Program-made: the position numbers and the translations under genes
Shown here: positions 39,719 through 50,800 of the stretch, piece after piece
Position numbering within the stretch: position 1 is the first letter of the stretch
Layout: each line of letters opens with the position of its first letter
Assembly: GCA_016617855.1 (NCBI GenBank)
Contig: JAECUM010001720.1
Coordinates: 101,868 to 165,867 of the forward strand
DNA length: 64,000 nt
Origin: Megalonaias nervosa
Lineage: Eukaryota > Mollusca > Bivalvia > Unionida > Unionidae
Direction of reading: 5' to 3'
The notes under the pieces: generated by a model
What the model was told of the DNA's origin: nothing
The model's input: only the letters and a program-made list of their open reading frames with translations
Databases searched by the model: none

Positions 39719-42700
39719 AGAGAGATCAATCAAACAAAATGTTTTCAGTTTACAAGACCGTATTTATTCAGTGTAGTTTTTATTTGTAGCTTTTGCAAAG
39801 AGAAAAAAAGACTATTTTCAGTTACCTGATGAGTGGGATAATCCTCATGTATTACGACCCTACTATATTCCATTAGGAATAAACACTGCTAAATCAATAG
39901 TTCATTCTTGTTTTAATTACGATGTACATTGTCACAACAGCCACATGGCTATGCAGTGTTATTTACATGGTAATTAAACATGCTTAGCGCTATGGTTATT
40001 CCAGTTGAAACCAGATTGAGGGCAAGAATCAACTGAAGAGGTCAAATCAGCAAGGCTGCCAGTAGGGAAATGAGGCTCGCTTTAGGGAAATAAAAGTCTG
40101 TCAATGTGCTATTGAAGCTGTTGTCCATATAGCAGATGTTATAAGGACAAGCGATCATATGCATTACTTGTTATTCGAACTCGCCAATAAAGATAATAGT
40201 GGGGTATATCATAGAATAGATTTGCAATAAAATGTTAATTATATCCAAGTCAAAACAGAACAAGTGCTTAAAAGATAGTATATGTATATATATGAATCGA
40301 TTTAACGGAGTCCGTGACTTTCAAATTTACGATGGAAAATGACAAGGTTTTTATATTTTATGTTTGTATCACTAATGAAACAATAAGGCTAGTTGACCAG
40401 TGGTCTGTGGCCTTCACTTTAGCATGTACTGAGATGTAATTTTTGTTGGATAAGACAACATCAAAGTGCTTCCAAACTCGCTTTAAAATGCATGTGGTGT
40501 TTTGTTACGGTGACGGACTTAATAAGGAGAACTAATTAATGATAATATTTAAAGGTATGGTCTGTAAAGTCCTTTGTTCATTTGTTAATAAACACCAGTA
40601 GATATTGTAATGACAATAAGAGTTTATGCACATGGGCGCCCGCAGGATCTTTTGCAAAAAGGGGGGGGGGCAGTCAGTCACGGCCGGGAGAGTTAGTATA
40701 ATAAGCAGTCTGAAACTAAAGCTAATATTTACATATTTTCAGCTTCATTTGCATGATTAAACTTGTCGGAATATATCTTGCAGTATGATTTCCATGGGGG
40801 TCACGTGACCCCCCCTTGACCTATGCTGCAGGCGCCCGTGCTTATGCATCAATCATTATATTTTCTCACCAACAATTAATCATTAATTTTTGTAAAAACA
40901 AAATGGGAATACAGTATTTTCGATCTTTTTTGCAAACGTAAATCTTCTTAGTGGAAATTTTATGTCCGATAATTTAATGAATTTTTCAAATAATACAAAG
41001 TGATATGTACGAAAAATTATGATACATTTAAATGATTATTATTTTGATAACTGGATTGTGTACAAAAAATTAAAGGGTATGAAAAATACATAAAATACAG
41101 TAATTGGTATTATTATTTTTCAAAAAGTTACAAACTTTGTATAGAAACGATTTTTGTTTCTACTGCAGCACTCCTTTTCTCCACCTCCTCCTCCTCATCA
41201 TCATCTTCTCCTGATAGTGTGCTTAGAAAATGAAAATTTTTCATTGAGAGAATTTTTTAATTTTCTGGGCAGTAATACCGGTAGAATTGAACACAATATC
41301 TTTGCTTTACAGAATATTCATTGGGGTGGAGTTTTCAGTACACGTACCAGTTTGCTGTGCTGCAGAAGTATACAGTTTTCTCCATTTTCCACGGCTTTAT
41401 CCTCATTGTTAAGAAGCTACAGTGATATACCGTCTGGTGAAAAAAGGCTTACTGACAAGAAGGTTTGATACATTACTTGCCTGGCAGCAGATTTCATTAA
41501 AAACTCAACTTGAGTGCTCAGTAAAATTTGATTTCAGATTGCCCGATTATTAGCAATCAGATTAACATGTATACAAGAAATTTGAAAATTGAAATTTATT
41601 CATTTCAGGTGTGTTGCTAAATATAAAGGGTTATTTTATGAAATCAGAAGTATTTGGTTTTAATTTGGATGTAGACTTAAAACATACCTGGCAGATAATG
41701 GTATGTCATACAAAAACATGATTTTGTTACCCTAACCCCCCCAACACAATTTTGTTGATAATAATGATTTCCAGTAAATCTTATGGGAAGAAAAGAGATT
41801 TATCTTGATACTGCAGTATGTAACCTTGTTTTAACAGCAAACAGTCAATATTCACATAGCTTCATGGTTGTGGAAAGACTGTCTCAGCTGGGCGGTCAGT
41901 ACATTTAATTGTCATGGAGGTGATTAAACGGTGGTCAGAGAAAACAGCCACTGTTCCACAGATTATTTAATTGAGAGACCACATCTTGTTTGATTTTGTG
42001 TTTGCTAGCTATTTGAACATTGCTGTGCAAGAGCACATTACACTAATTTGAATAGGAAAAGGACACAAAGTGGGAAAACCCAGTTCATTTGAATTTAGCT
42101 AAATGAGATTCATGTGAAAACAAGAAAATTATTATACTTAATTGCCTTTAATGAGAATATTTAATTCATCCTTATTAAAGATCATTGGCTAGTTCATGAA
42201 CAGCAGCAGTACTTTTGTTTAAAAAAATCAGATATTAATAGCAGTAACACATTACCTGTACTACAGTCCTTCCCATTTGTATCACATCAAAATTGCCTAT
42301 GTCGACAAAAAAGCAATGTCTTGGGCCCATTATCTTTTGTTACTAACAGATGTGTCATGATTCAAAATTGCCTATATCGAAAAAAAAGCAATGTCCTGGG
42401 CCCATTATCTTTTGTTACTAACAGATGTGTCATGATTCAGAATTGCCTATGTCGACAAAAAAGCAATGTCCTGGGCCCATTATCTTTTGCTACTAACAAA
42501 TGTGTCATGATTATGTCAGTGTTAAGATAAAAAATAAATGTATATGTCAACAAAAGCCCTAAATCCCAATTCAGTTTGTGTCTAATCATTTATAGTGACA
42601 AATTGCCAGTTCCGACCCATACCTTATTTTATAATTATTTGATGTTGCCACATGGCTTTGATGTTGCTGTTGCATTAGCAAACAAGCATTAGTAGGGTTC

Positions 42701-44736
42701 TCCAAAGTTGGCCTTTTTCATAGCAACTTCAATAAGGTATGCACCCTTGGTCAAAGCAAGCTGACTACAGTCTTCAGTAAAAAATAATGCACCCAACTTG
42801 AATAAAACCAATGGATTATGCTATAGATAGTAATCTTAATTGTACGTATTACTCTGTATGCATATTCTGGATTTTGTGAGTGCTTTACTAGTTCTGCTTT
42901 TACTTAATGAAGACTTTCTATAAAAAAAAGTGTTATATATTTTGTGATTTCTCATTAACATGTTTTACTGCTTTTTGGAGAGAATTCATAACTTGTTGAC
43001 AGGTTTTCATTGCCCTAAGAATAGCCTCATCCCCTTGGTAGCCTCAGTAATATGATTACATCAGTTGCCTCAGTCAGACCAAAATCGAGGCCAATTGAAT
43101 TAGCATGTAGCTAACTATACAGCCACATACTACTGGCAGCAATGAATATCTTAGTGAATTGTTTAGTCACATATATTGGTTGACAATGTGATACAGATCC
43201 AATGAGGACTAACAGGTGTGTTTTCTAAAGGGTTGTGACTGATACATTAATTTTCTAACATGTTACCTACAAGAACCCGAATTCATAGATTTGTCATATG
43301 CATTCAGGGGTCACGCTACCAGGCGAAGTGGGCGATTAAGTGGCCTAAAAAATGTAAACTTCGCCTTCTTCTGTTAGGAAAGTGAAAACGACTTCGCCCT
43401 GAGATTTTTTTAGAGATACAATGACAAATTATACCTTTTGAGATGCCCCCTCACCTTAGGCAGGTTTATTCTAGTATTGTGTTGTGGCAAAAGGTATTCT
43501 TAAGCCATCAGTAGCTAGGCCTAGTTTTGATATCAATTACGCTGACAAACAACGCACATTCACAGGCATGTGTTTTGATAGTTGACTGACTATTAACCAT
43601 TTCCCGAGTTGGCAACTAAGGCCCCTATCACTACCCGATTTATGCATGTTATCCTTCGATGACAAAAACATACAAACTTGTGTTTCGAAACTTTAACAAT
43701 AGTATGTACATAGAAATTTGTGTTTTAAGAATAAAATCGGTGATCTGGATATTTTTACTGCCTCTTGTACACTATTTCGTCATAAAATTAGTTTGAAACT
43801 GTAAGTGACCAGTAACGGGGAAAAAATGGCGGACATCGCTATGTCTGGGAAGTACCAGTTTATTAGATATGTTTGTTTTCGTAATTCATCGAGCAAATAT
43901 ATACAGAAAAATATACAATTTATAGAATGCAAAGCCTAGGTAGTATGTTATTTAAGATTTAACTTTAAAATGCAATTATATAGGTCAGAAACGTATGAGA
44001 CAGTGCTATGTTGTGGAATTCGCGAGAAGCGTTGTAAGGTCAAATTTGTTTTCTGACATGACTCGTATTTGTGAAAATACAGAAAAAAGCTGCCAAGCAG
44101 ATAATATTTAATCAATGCCTAAAATTAATACAAGTACGTAGACAAATAAATAAACCATAAATTTGCAATCCTATCATGGACTGTTGCAATGAAGCTATAT
44201 AAAGTGAGTGATTACATTACGTAAACCCCTCCTTCTAAAAATAGATGTACTCATGTCTGTGTTGATTCAGTTGGAAAGAGGGGATTAGTTCATATACCGG
44301 CTATAAATGAGCCATGTCTATAATTTTATGCATTTTAGTGTGTTATGTATGAATAGTTATGGTAATGTTTTATCAGCAACAAAGAAATGAGGACACTTGT
44401 GCATTTGCCCTCATGTACATGGTACAAGGATTGTGTCAAACGCATTTAGTGCCATTATTGTGAACTTTTAAAAAGTATTTTAAAAAATAAAGACAAAAAT
44501 ATTTAAAAAATTGATTAAGGGTAGTTGATTAAGCATTTTTACCCACTTTCAATTACAATAATTTAATCTAGTTACTCAGTTAAATTTTGTTACAATGCAG
44601 TTTCTGTTATTGTCTTTTAGAGTCATATGGCCAAAATAACTAAGAAAATTTATACTAGAAAATAAAGTATTGCTTAAATCCAATGTTAAATGCAAATATG
44701 AATTCAAATACGAGAACACACATTATATCATTATAC

Positions 44737-44809
<73 letters not shown>

Positions 44810-47800
44810 CATACATACATACATACATGTATATATTGTGTTTCTTGCTTTGCATCCACTTCTCCCTGTTGAGCTCTCACTTCTTCCTGTTCTGTCCAAA
44901 AGAAGAAGTCACTTCTCCCTAAAATTCAAGTCTAGCTTGACCCCTGTGCATGCACTGAACACATTATGGATTTTAATACACAAAGGTTTTTAAAAAAATG
45001 TAAGTTGTCAATATACAAATGTATTTCACATTGGCTTTTTCATAATTTAGTCAGTATTTCCATTGTTTATTTTCTCGAAGTGTAAATCCTACTGACAGCA
45101 GGTCACACTTTAGATATGATTTTCACATGGATGTGGGTCAAAAATAAAGTTGCTTTATTGTTACCTCAGACCTGAGGATGTTGACATAATGGGTAGGACT
45201 GTATTACATTGCTTATGTTCTACAGTATGCTAAGTTTCCAGTACAAGTTCAATTTTCCATCCTCCCATTAGTATTTGGAGGGCCAGAAAAGAAAAAAAAA
45301 CATGACTCCAGTCTGATTCCTTAGTCATAGCCAACATACAAAATATCCACTTTTTCCTTTTTCATTCTCATGCTTATACATGATTGTTGGTATGCTGAAC
45401 AAAAGCTGCCTTCTTTGTAGACTTAAGGCATCTTTTCAGTGAGAGATATATCCTTTTTAGTGTTGTTGTAGTCATTTTCTGCCCAGTCCAGACTTGACTA
45501 TTTTTAGAGGGTTTTTTGCACATTGCTTAGCGAAGTGGTACTTAAGTAAATTTTTACCCCATCTGGGTACTGGTGTCAGGGTAAGTATCTGGTTCAGTTT
45601 GTTTTCATGGTTTTTTTTTTCTCTTTCAGATTATAATTCTGTGACATGTTGTATTTATATGTGGGCATAAGAAGGCCCCATGAGATGCTCATCTCCCCTG
45701 TGTATCCTGTATGAAGCATATACCTTCCAGTAGTTGTCCTATTTGTTTCTAGGGGAAGATGCAGTGTGACTTAGTGTAAAATTGCTGCACTTACAGGGAT
45801 GGAAAGGAGGTGTCCAACTGCCTCCTCTTTATCCTAGGATACCCCATCCATTCCCAAAAGGGGTTTGGTCACTTTCTGCCTTAGTGAAGTCAACACCTCC
45901 AGTGAGGAAGGGATCAGGAGTGCTTTCAAGGTTTAAAAATCATCTCAAGGCCTCGCATCCCTGATATTTGAACCAATAGTGTCTACTTTTGTTAGGGAGA
46001 GATTCTTGGCCTCTCCAGAGGAGGGAAAGTGCTGACACCAGATAAAAACAGGTGTGTCTTCCTGAAGATAGGGAATATTAGTGCTGTCACTATGAAAGAT
46101 CTAATGCTAACTCTGGTTCACCCAACAAAGATTCTTCCATTAGATCATTGTCACCAGATAGGTTTTTGAATGGTCACCAGCAGTCACCATGTATAAAGCT
46201 GTGAGTGCCAGTCACTGGGCAGTGCTCTGTTAGCAACTGGACACCTGGCTTTGAGTTTCTTGCTTGTCTAGAGAAGAGGATCTGATTGGTGCCCTGCCAC
46301 CCTCCCCCCCCCCTGCTTTCTACAGGATTTGAGGACCACCATTATCCAGTTGTGAATCCTCCTTTCCTGCCATGATATCATGTATGTCTCTTGGCTTCAA
46401 GGGATATCAGATGGGGGAGGCTATAGTTCTTCTCTGTCTCCTGTGCAACAGAAGGCCATCACTATTTTTCAAGATTATTAAGAAGGGATTATTGATCCTG
46501 TTCTGCAGGGAGAGTAGATTGAAGGGTTAGTACTGTTGTTCATCCCATGAGCAGTTTTGGGATGATGCAACTTTCATTTTAATGTCTCCTCCAGAGATGA
46601 AGTTCAGGAAGGATGGTGTGTCACCTTGAATATGGGGTCAGAATAACAATGCCTGTTCTGTTCTGGTTGACTTGAATGCATTTTGGTTGAGGCAGGGCCT
46701 TCTCTTTGATGTGGCTCCCCATGTTCATCTTTCCATTCAGGGCAGCTGATGAAGGAGGATGAAGTCTTGACTTTTGATAAAGTGGTAAACCTCCTCCACT
46801 GTCTTCCCCCAGAACTTTGCTCAAAACCTGTGGGAGCTGAGAATACTAGGATTCTTTCCAGTTTGGAGAGACTTTTTGGGTCCCCTTCTGTCAGACCTTC
46901 ATTTGCTCCTGCATTTAGCCATGGTTCAGGTAGTTACTCAAAAGTTTTCTTGAGCTAAAAAGCTTTGAGTCAGTAGACATCCCATCTTCTACATTTTGAT
47001 TTGAATCTTGATAGAATCTGTTGCTTAAACATCAAGGCATACATTTTATATGTCCATGGCACTCTTTGCAGATCTTCTGCACCTGTGCAGTGATGAGACT
47101 TACCATGATTTTGCAGAGACACTCTTCAGGTGTCATGAGACCTGAGGCACCAAAAACACTGGTCTCTGGTAGCAACTCTGGTCTGTCTAAACTGGCTAAG
47201 AACCATGCCCACCCTGATCAGGTGATTGAATCTTCTCACAAGTTTTTCAAACAGGGTCTATGTCTAAGTCAAGTAAGTAGCCCAAGTTCAAAATTACCTT
47301 CCAGTGGAGGAAGTCTTTTCATGCACTTCTCCCCCATCCCTAAGGAGCAAAACAGTCATCAAAAGGGAATTGTGCACTCGGATGCAGATGTCTTCCTATT
47401 CCCAGCATCTATGTAGGTGCCTGACTAGTCTTCTTTTCAAAGGTTTGGTTGGGCATCACAGACAATGTATGTGTCACAATAAAGGAAGGTTGCCACTTTC
47501 ATTTTTAGGAAACTCCTTCCCTTTTGCAGATGCCAATTTCTTAACACTAGTCCAAACTAGTTAATCTATGAGAAGGTGTACACTCTTCATCAGAAGGGTG
47601 CAGTAGAGAGGGAAGAAAATGCAAAGTCTGGATTTCTGTTCCCAGGTTTTTTTGGTGTTAGACAAGGTGGAATGTTTCAACTCATAAATATTTTAATATG
47701 GAGACTACTTCCTTGGTCAGGAACACCATAGGGCTCACCAACTGGGCAGTCTTCTTAGGTTTTGAGGATACGTATCTTTACATTCTCATCTTTGCACAGA

Positions 47801-50800
47801 AAATACGTCCAGCTGTGCCTCTGACACAACTGTTGATTTGTTTACTATGAGACCTAACAACAAACTCCATCGTTCTGTCTTCTCAGTTTCATCTTGGAGG
47901 ACCTGTGCAGTGGACGTTTTCAGTCTGAAGTGGTGTCATAAGTACCCTTACACCTTCCCACTTTTCAAGATGATCCTTCAGCTCCTTTATTGTGTCAGGA
48001 CTCCTCAGTGTCTCAATATATAACTTGTTATTGCCTTGATCATGCATATGCAACTTTCACCAGGGCATGGGCTAAATAAATGATTTTTAAGGCCTCAACC
48101 TATGATGTAAGTAAGCAGATTAAACCAAGTTGCTTGATGGATGCGGCTTGCAGGCCATAAGTTACACGACTGGCCAAGATGGAACCTTTTGTGTGTTCTT
48201 TGAGTGTTATCTAACCTCTACCCCTACGGAACCATTGAATAAAACTTACTTTGAAAACCTTACATGTAAGACTCCTACTCACCATGGCACTGGTGAAGAC
48301 AAGGTGTGAATTTTCATGCCTTGTTGATGGAAAAAGGTTGTTTACAGTTAAATGGTAACTATAATTAGGTTTTTCTTTTTTGCCAAACTTGGTTTCTGGT
48401 TAAGAGTCAGCTACCTTTAGTAACTCAGGATCTCAACTACTCAGCTCATTTTTGTAGCCCCTCTGTGACCCCAATGATTTTGGTTCAATGATCTTCTAGA
48501 CTTGTTAGACCATCCGACGTCATTACCTCAGAGGAGGAACCTTCTGTCACCGGACAGGGGCTCTCTTCTACACAACAGTCCACAGATTCTGCACTTGCAC
48601 AGTTGGTTCATCTAAGGCAATCTATGTGCCAGAAAAAGTTTTTGAGCTAAGTTGTCACTATTGCCAGATTTCTGCCATCTACCTAGTTCTGATGTTCCAC
48701 AAGTAGTCTGTGTATAGGGAACAGACTGGGTCTATGCAGCAGTGACAGGTAAGGATTACATCACTAAAATTACTTTTACTCCCCATCAAAATACTACATT
48801 TGTCTGTGTGATATGTATCTTTTCACCACAGTTTCAAATAAAAATCAGTGACACTTGTAATCTTGTTTGGGAAGTTTTCCTAAAAAAAAGTAAAGAATTT
48901 CATTTTTGAAATCACTTATTATAAGCTTATTTACAATGTAACTTGTCATGCAGTTCAGTATGGGAATCATACTAATTTCCACTGATTTCTTTATTCAGGT
49001 GTACATTTTTTTAGGATAGCAACTAAATCATATGTTCTAATCTCAATTTACCATTAATTGTACATCCAGCAAAGTGACATTTTTTAAAAATTTATTTATT
49101 TTTGTCTATATTTTCAGGGAAAAGAAAAAGTAGAAGACAGTGATGCGGTTGCTGTAGGGGAGAATCATGTTCATGATACGGTACTGAATGGATACAAAGC
49201 ATTATATTTTAGTAGCATATATCATATGTTCCATGTCCTAATTTATATATTTTAATTGCAAATAAATTAAAGATTATTTGAATCAAAGTCACATGACTTT
49301 GAGCAGCAGGGAGGGTGGATCCTACAAAATTTTCAGTTAGAGATTACGCTGAAAACTAAAGTTTCCTACGGAGACAAAAATACAAACATCAGTAACGTCA
49401 AAACCAAATCTCTAACCAACCCGAAACTTTCCTATTTGGGTTAGCTTATTTTTGTTGCTTTATTTTTTGATTTTTGTGTTTTTGTCGTTATGGCATGTTT
49501 TGTTCACTCATTCGATGTCGTCGCCCTCCCTGCTGCTGTGTTTTTAAGTCAAAAATTTTATCGAGACCTACACAATATCTCGAACGAGGATCATGTAAAT
49601 TTATCGTGATAAATCCATGTGGGATAGCTTGTGTATTTGAAAAGAAGTTTTTGAACTTAATCATATCCATATCTCCTGAACACCAAGTCTGATGAATGTT
49701 TTGCAGAGTATGTGTATTGATTCTATTAAATACAGCTAAAAGATTACAATTGTCTCTGATCACTTTAGGTATTTGTGTATATCGCTGAGTAACATAAATT
49801 ACATCTGTATTTTTGTGTCTGCCTCAAGAAAATATCCGAACTGGATTTGATTGGTTGTCCAGCATCACATCATCATATACTACAAGATTATTAATACATC
49901 CATCAAGATCATCCACAGATGGAGCTTCATCAATATCGGTGATAAAATCAACAATATCATTACCATCATCATCTTCATCCAATGACTTCGCTTCTTCCTT
50001 AATATCTTTAAGCACATCGTAGCATCGCTGATCATCTACAGATGGTGCCACCAAATACAACTTATCCCATTTTAGCCATCTCATTATTGGATTAAGCAAT
50101 AATTGCGTCTTACCAGACCCAGATGGACCTATTATAATTGCTCTGATTGAATTTGGTAACGCTGCATGATGCTTGATTGACTCTAGCTTTCTTGTCGCTG
50201 AGAAGTCAGTGACATCCATGTTGTACAGATATAATAAATAATATGAATTTATATTGTGTTCGATGCAGAGCATTCACCCCCACCAGTGGATTAACAACAG
50301 TAACAACAAAAAATAAAAAGCTTGCGCTTACAGGCAAGTCTGTAAAATGTGGTACAAGCAAATACAAATTTATTTCGTCTCGTACGAAGACAGGTCGTGA
50401 TATCGCTGCTTCTCTGGGAAAATTACCAGGGACTCTGGGGGCTAAATACCCAGGAGAAAAACATCTCCCTGGATATAATTATTGTGGTCCTAGAACCCGA
50501 CTTGATATCCGACTTGACGAACGATACCAACCAAGACCCGGAGAGTATCCACGAAATCCGATTGATCAAGAGTTCCACATTCATGATGTTGCGTATAAAA
50601 GTAAAGATTTACAACAATGACATATTGCAGATGTGAAGTTATTCACACGTTATATTCCATAAAAAAGTAAATCTCTCAGAGAAAAACTTGTTAGCTTCCT
50701 AGTGAAATATGCGATGAAAGGTAAATTAGTGCTAGGAGTTGGTAATTAATCATACATAATTATTATATGGAATCGATTTATTATATCCATTAGGCCGTAC

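Larger units (their letters stand above)
39110..41100. mobile_element. Tc1/mariner-type non-autonomous DNA transposon, ~2.0 kb
   Basis: Inverted ends: left CCGTATTTTATGTAATTTTT, right (reverse complement) CTGTATTTTATGTATTTTTC. TA dinucleotides flank it (39108-39109 and 41101-41102), as expected for a TA target duplication. Subterminal copies of TGTACGAAAAAT occur at both ends. The interior has no transposase and contains a (TG)n run, an (AG)n run and a nested hAT-type MITE (40631-40840). It lies in MRPS10 intron 1. Confidence 0.7.
41463..45600. other. MRPS10 intron 2, first part; no gene seen
   Basis: Apart from the tandem repeat at 42285-42515 and the (TA)n run at 44742-44806, I see no supported feature. 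A possible hAT-like terminus (CAGGGGTCACGCTACC) sits at 43304, but I could not find its partner. Confidence 0.4.

Noticed and set aside
39599..39829. 76-aa ORF with long Val-Cys run
   Set aside because: Produced by the (TG)n microsatellite; no splice or domain context.
41154..41312. Upstream extension of MRPS10 exon 2 as a separate start
   Set aside because: A good acceptor (CTTTACAG) at 41312 and phase-0 joining to exon 1 explain the exon; the upstream part is Ser/Pro/His low complexity.
43825..43940. Possible first exon starting MADIAMSGKYQF after an AAAATGGCGG motif
   Set aside because: No donor followed by a compatible exon and no recognisable domain; it lies in an MRPS10 intron that already contains several repeats.
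44655..44993. ORFs of 66-107 aa on both strands rich in Tyr-Ile
   Set aside because: Produced by the (TA)n and (CATA)n microsatellite.
47021..47416. 131-aa ORF as an independent gene
   Set aside because: It lies in the decayed DIRS-type element, lacks a known domain and is better seen as a possible gag remnant.
50220..50273. Longer N-terminus of the packaging ATPase from an upstream in-frame ATG
   Set aside because: The extra residues are Tyr/Leu/Asn-rich from AT-rich spacer and would overlap the divergent PLA2 gene; the ATG at 50219 gives a normal start.
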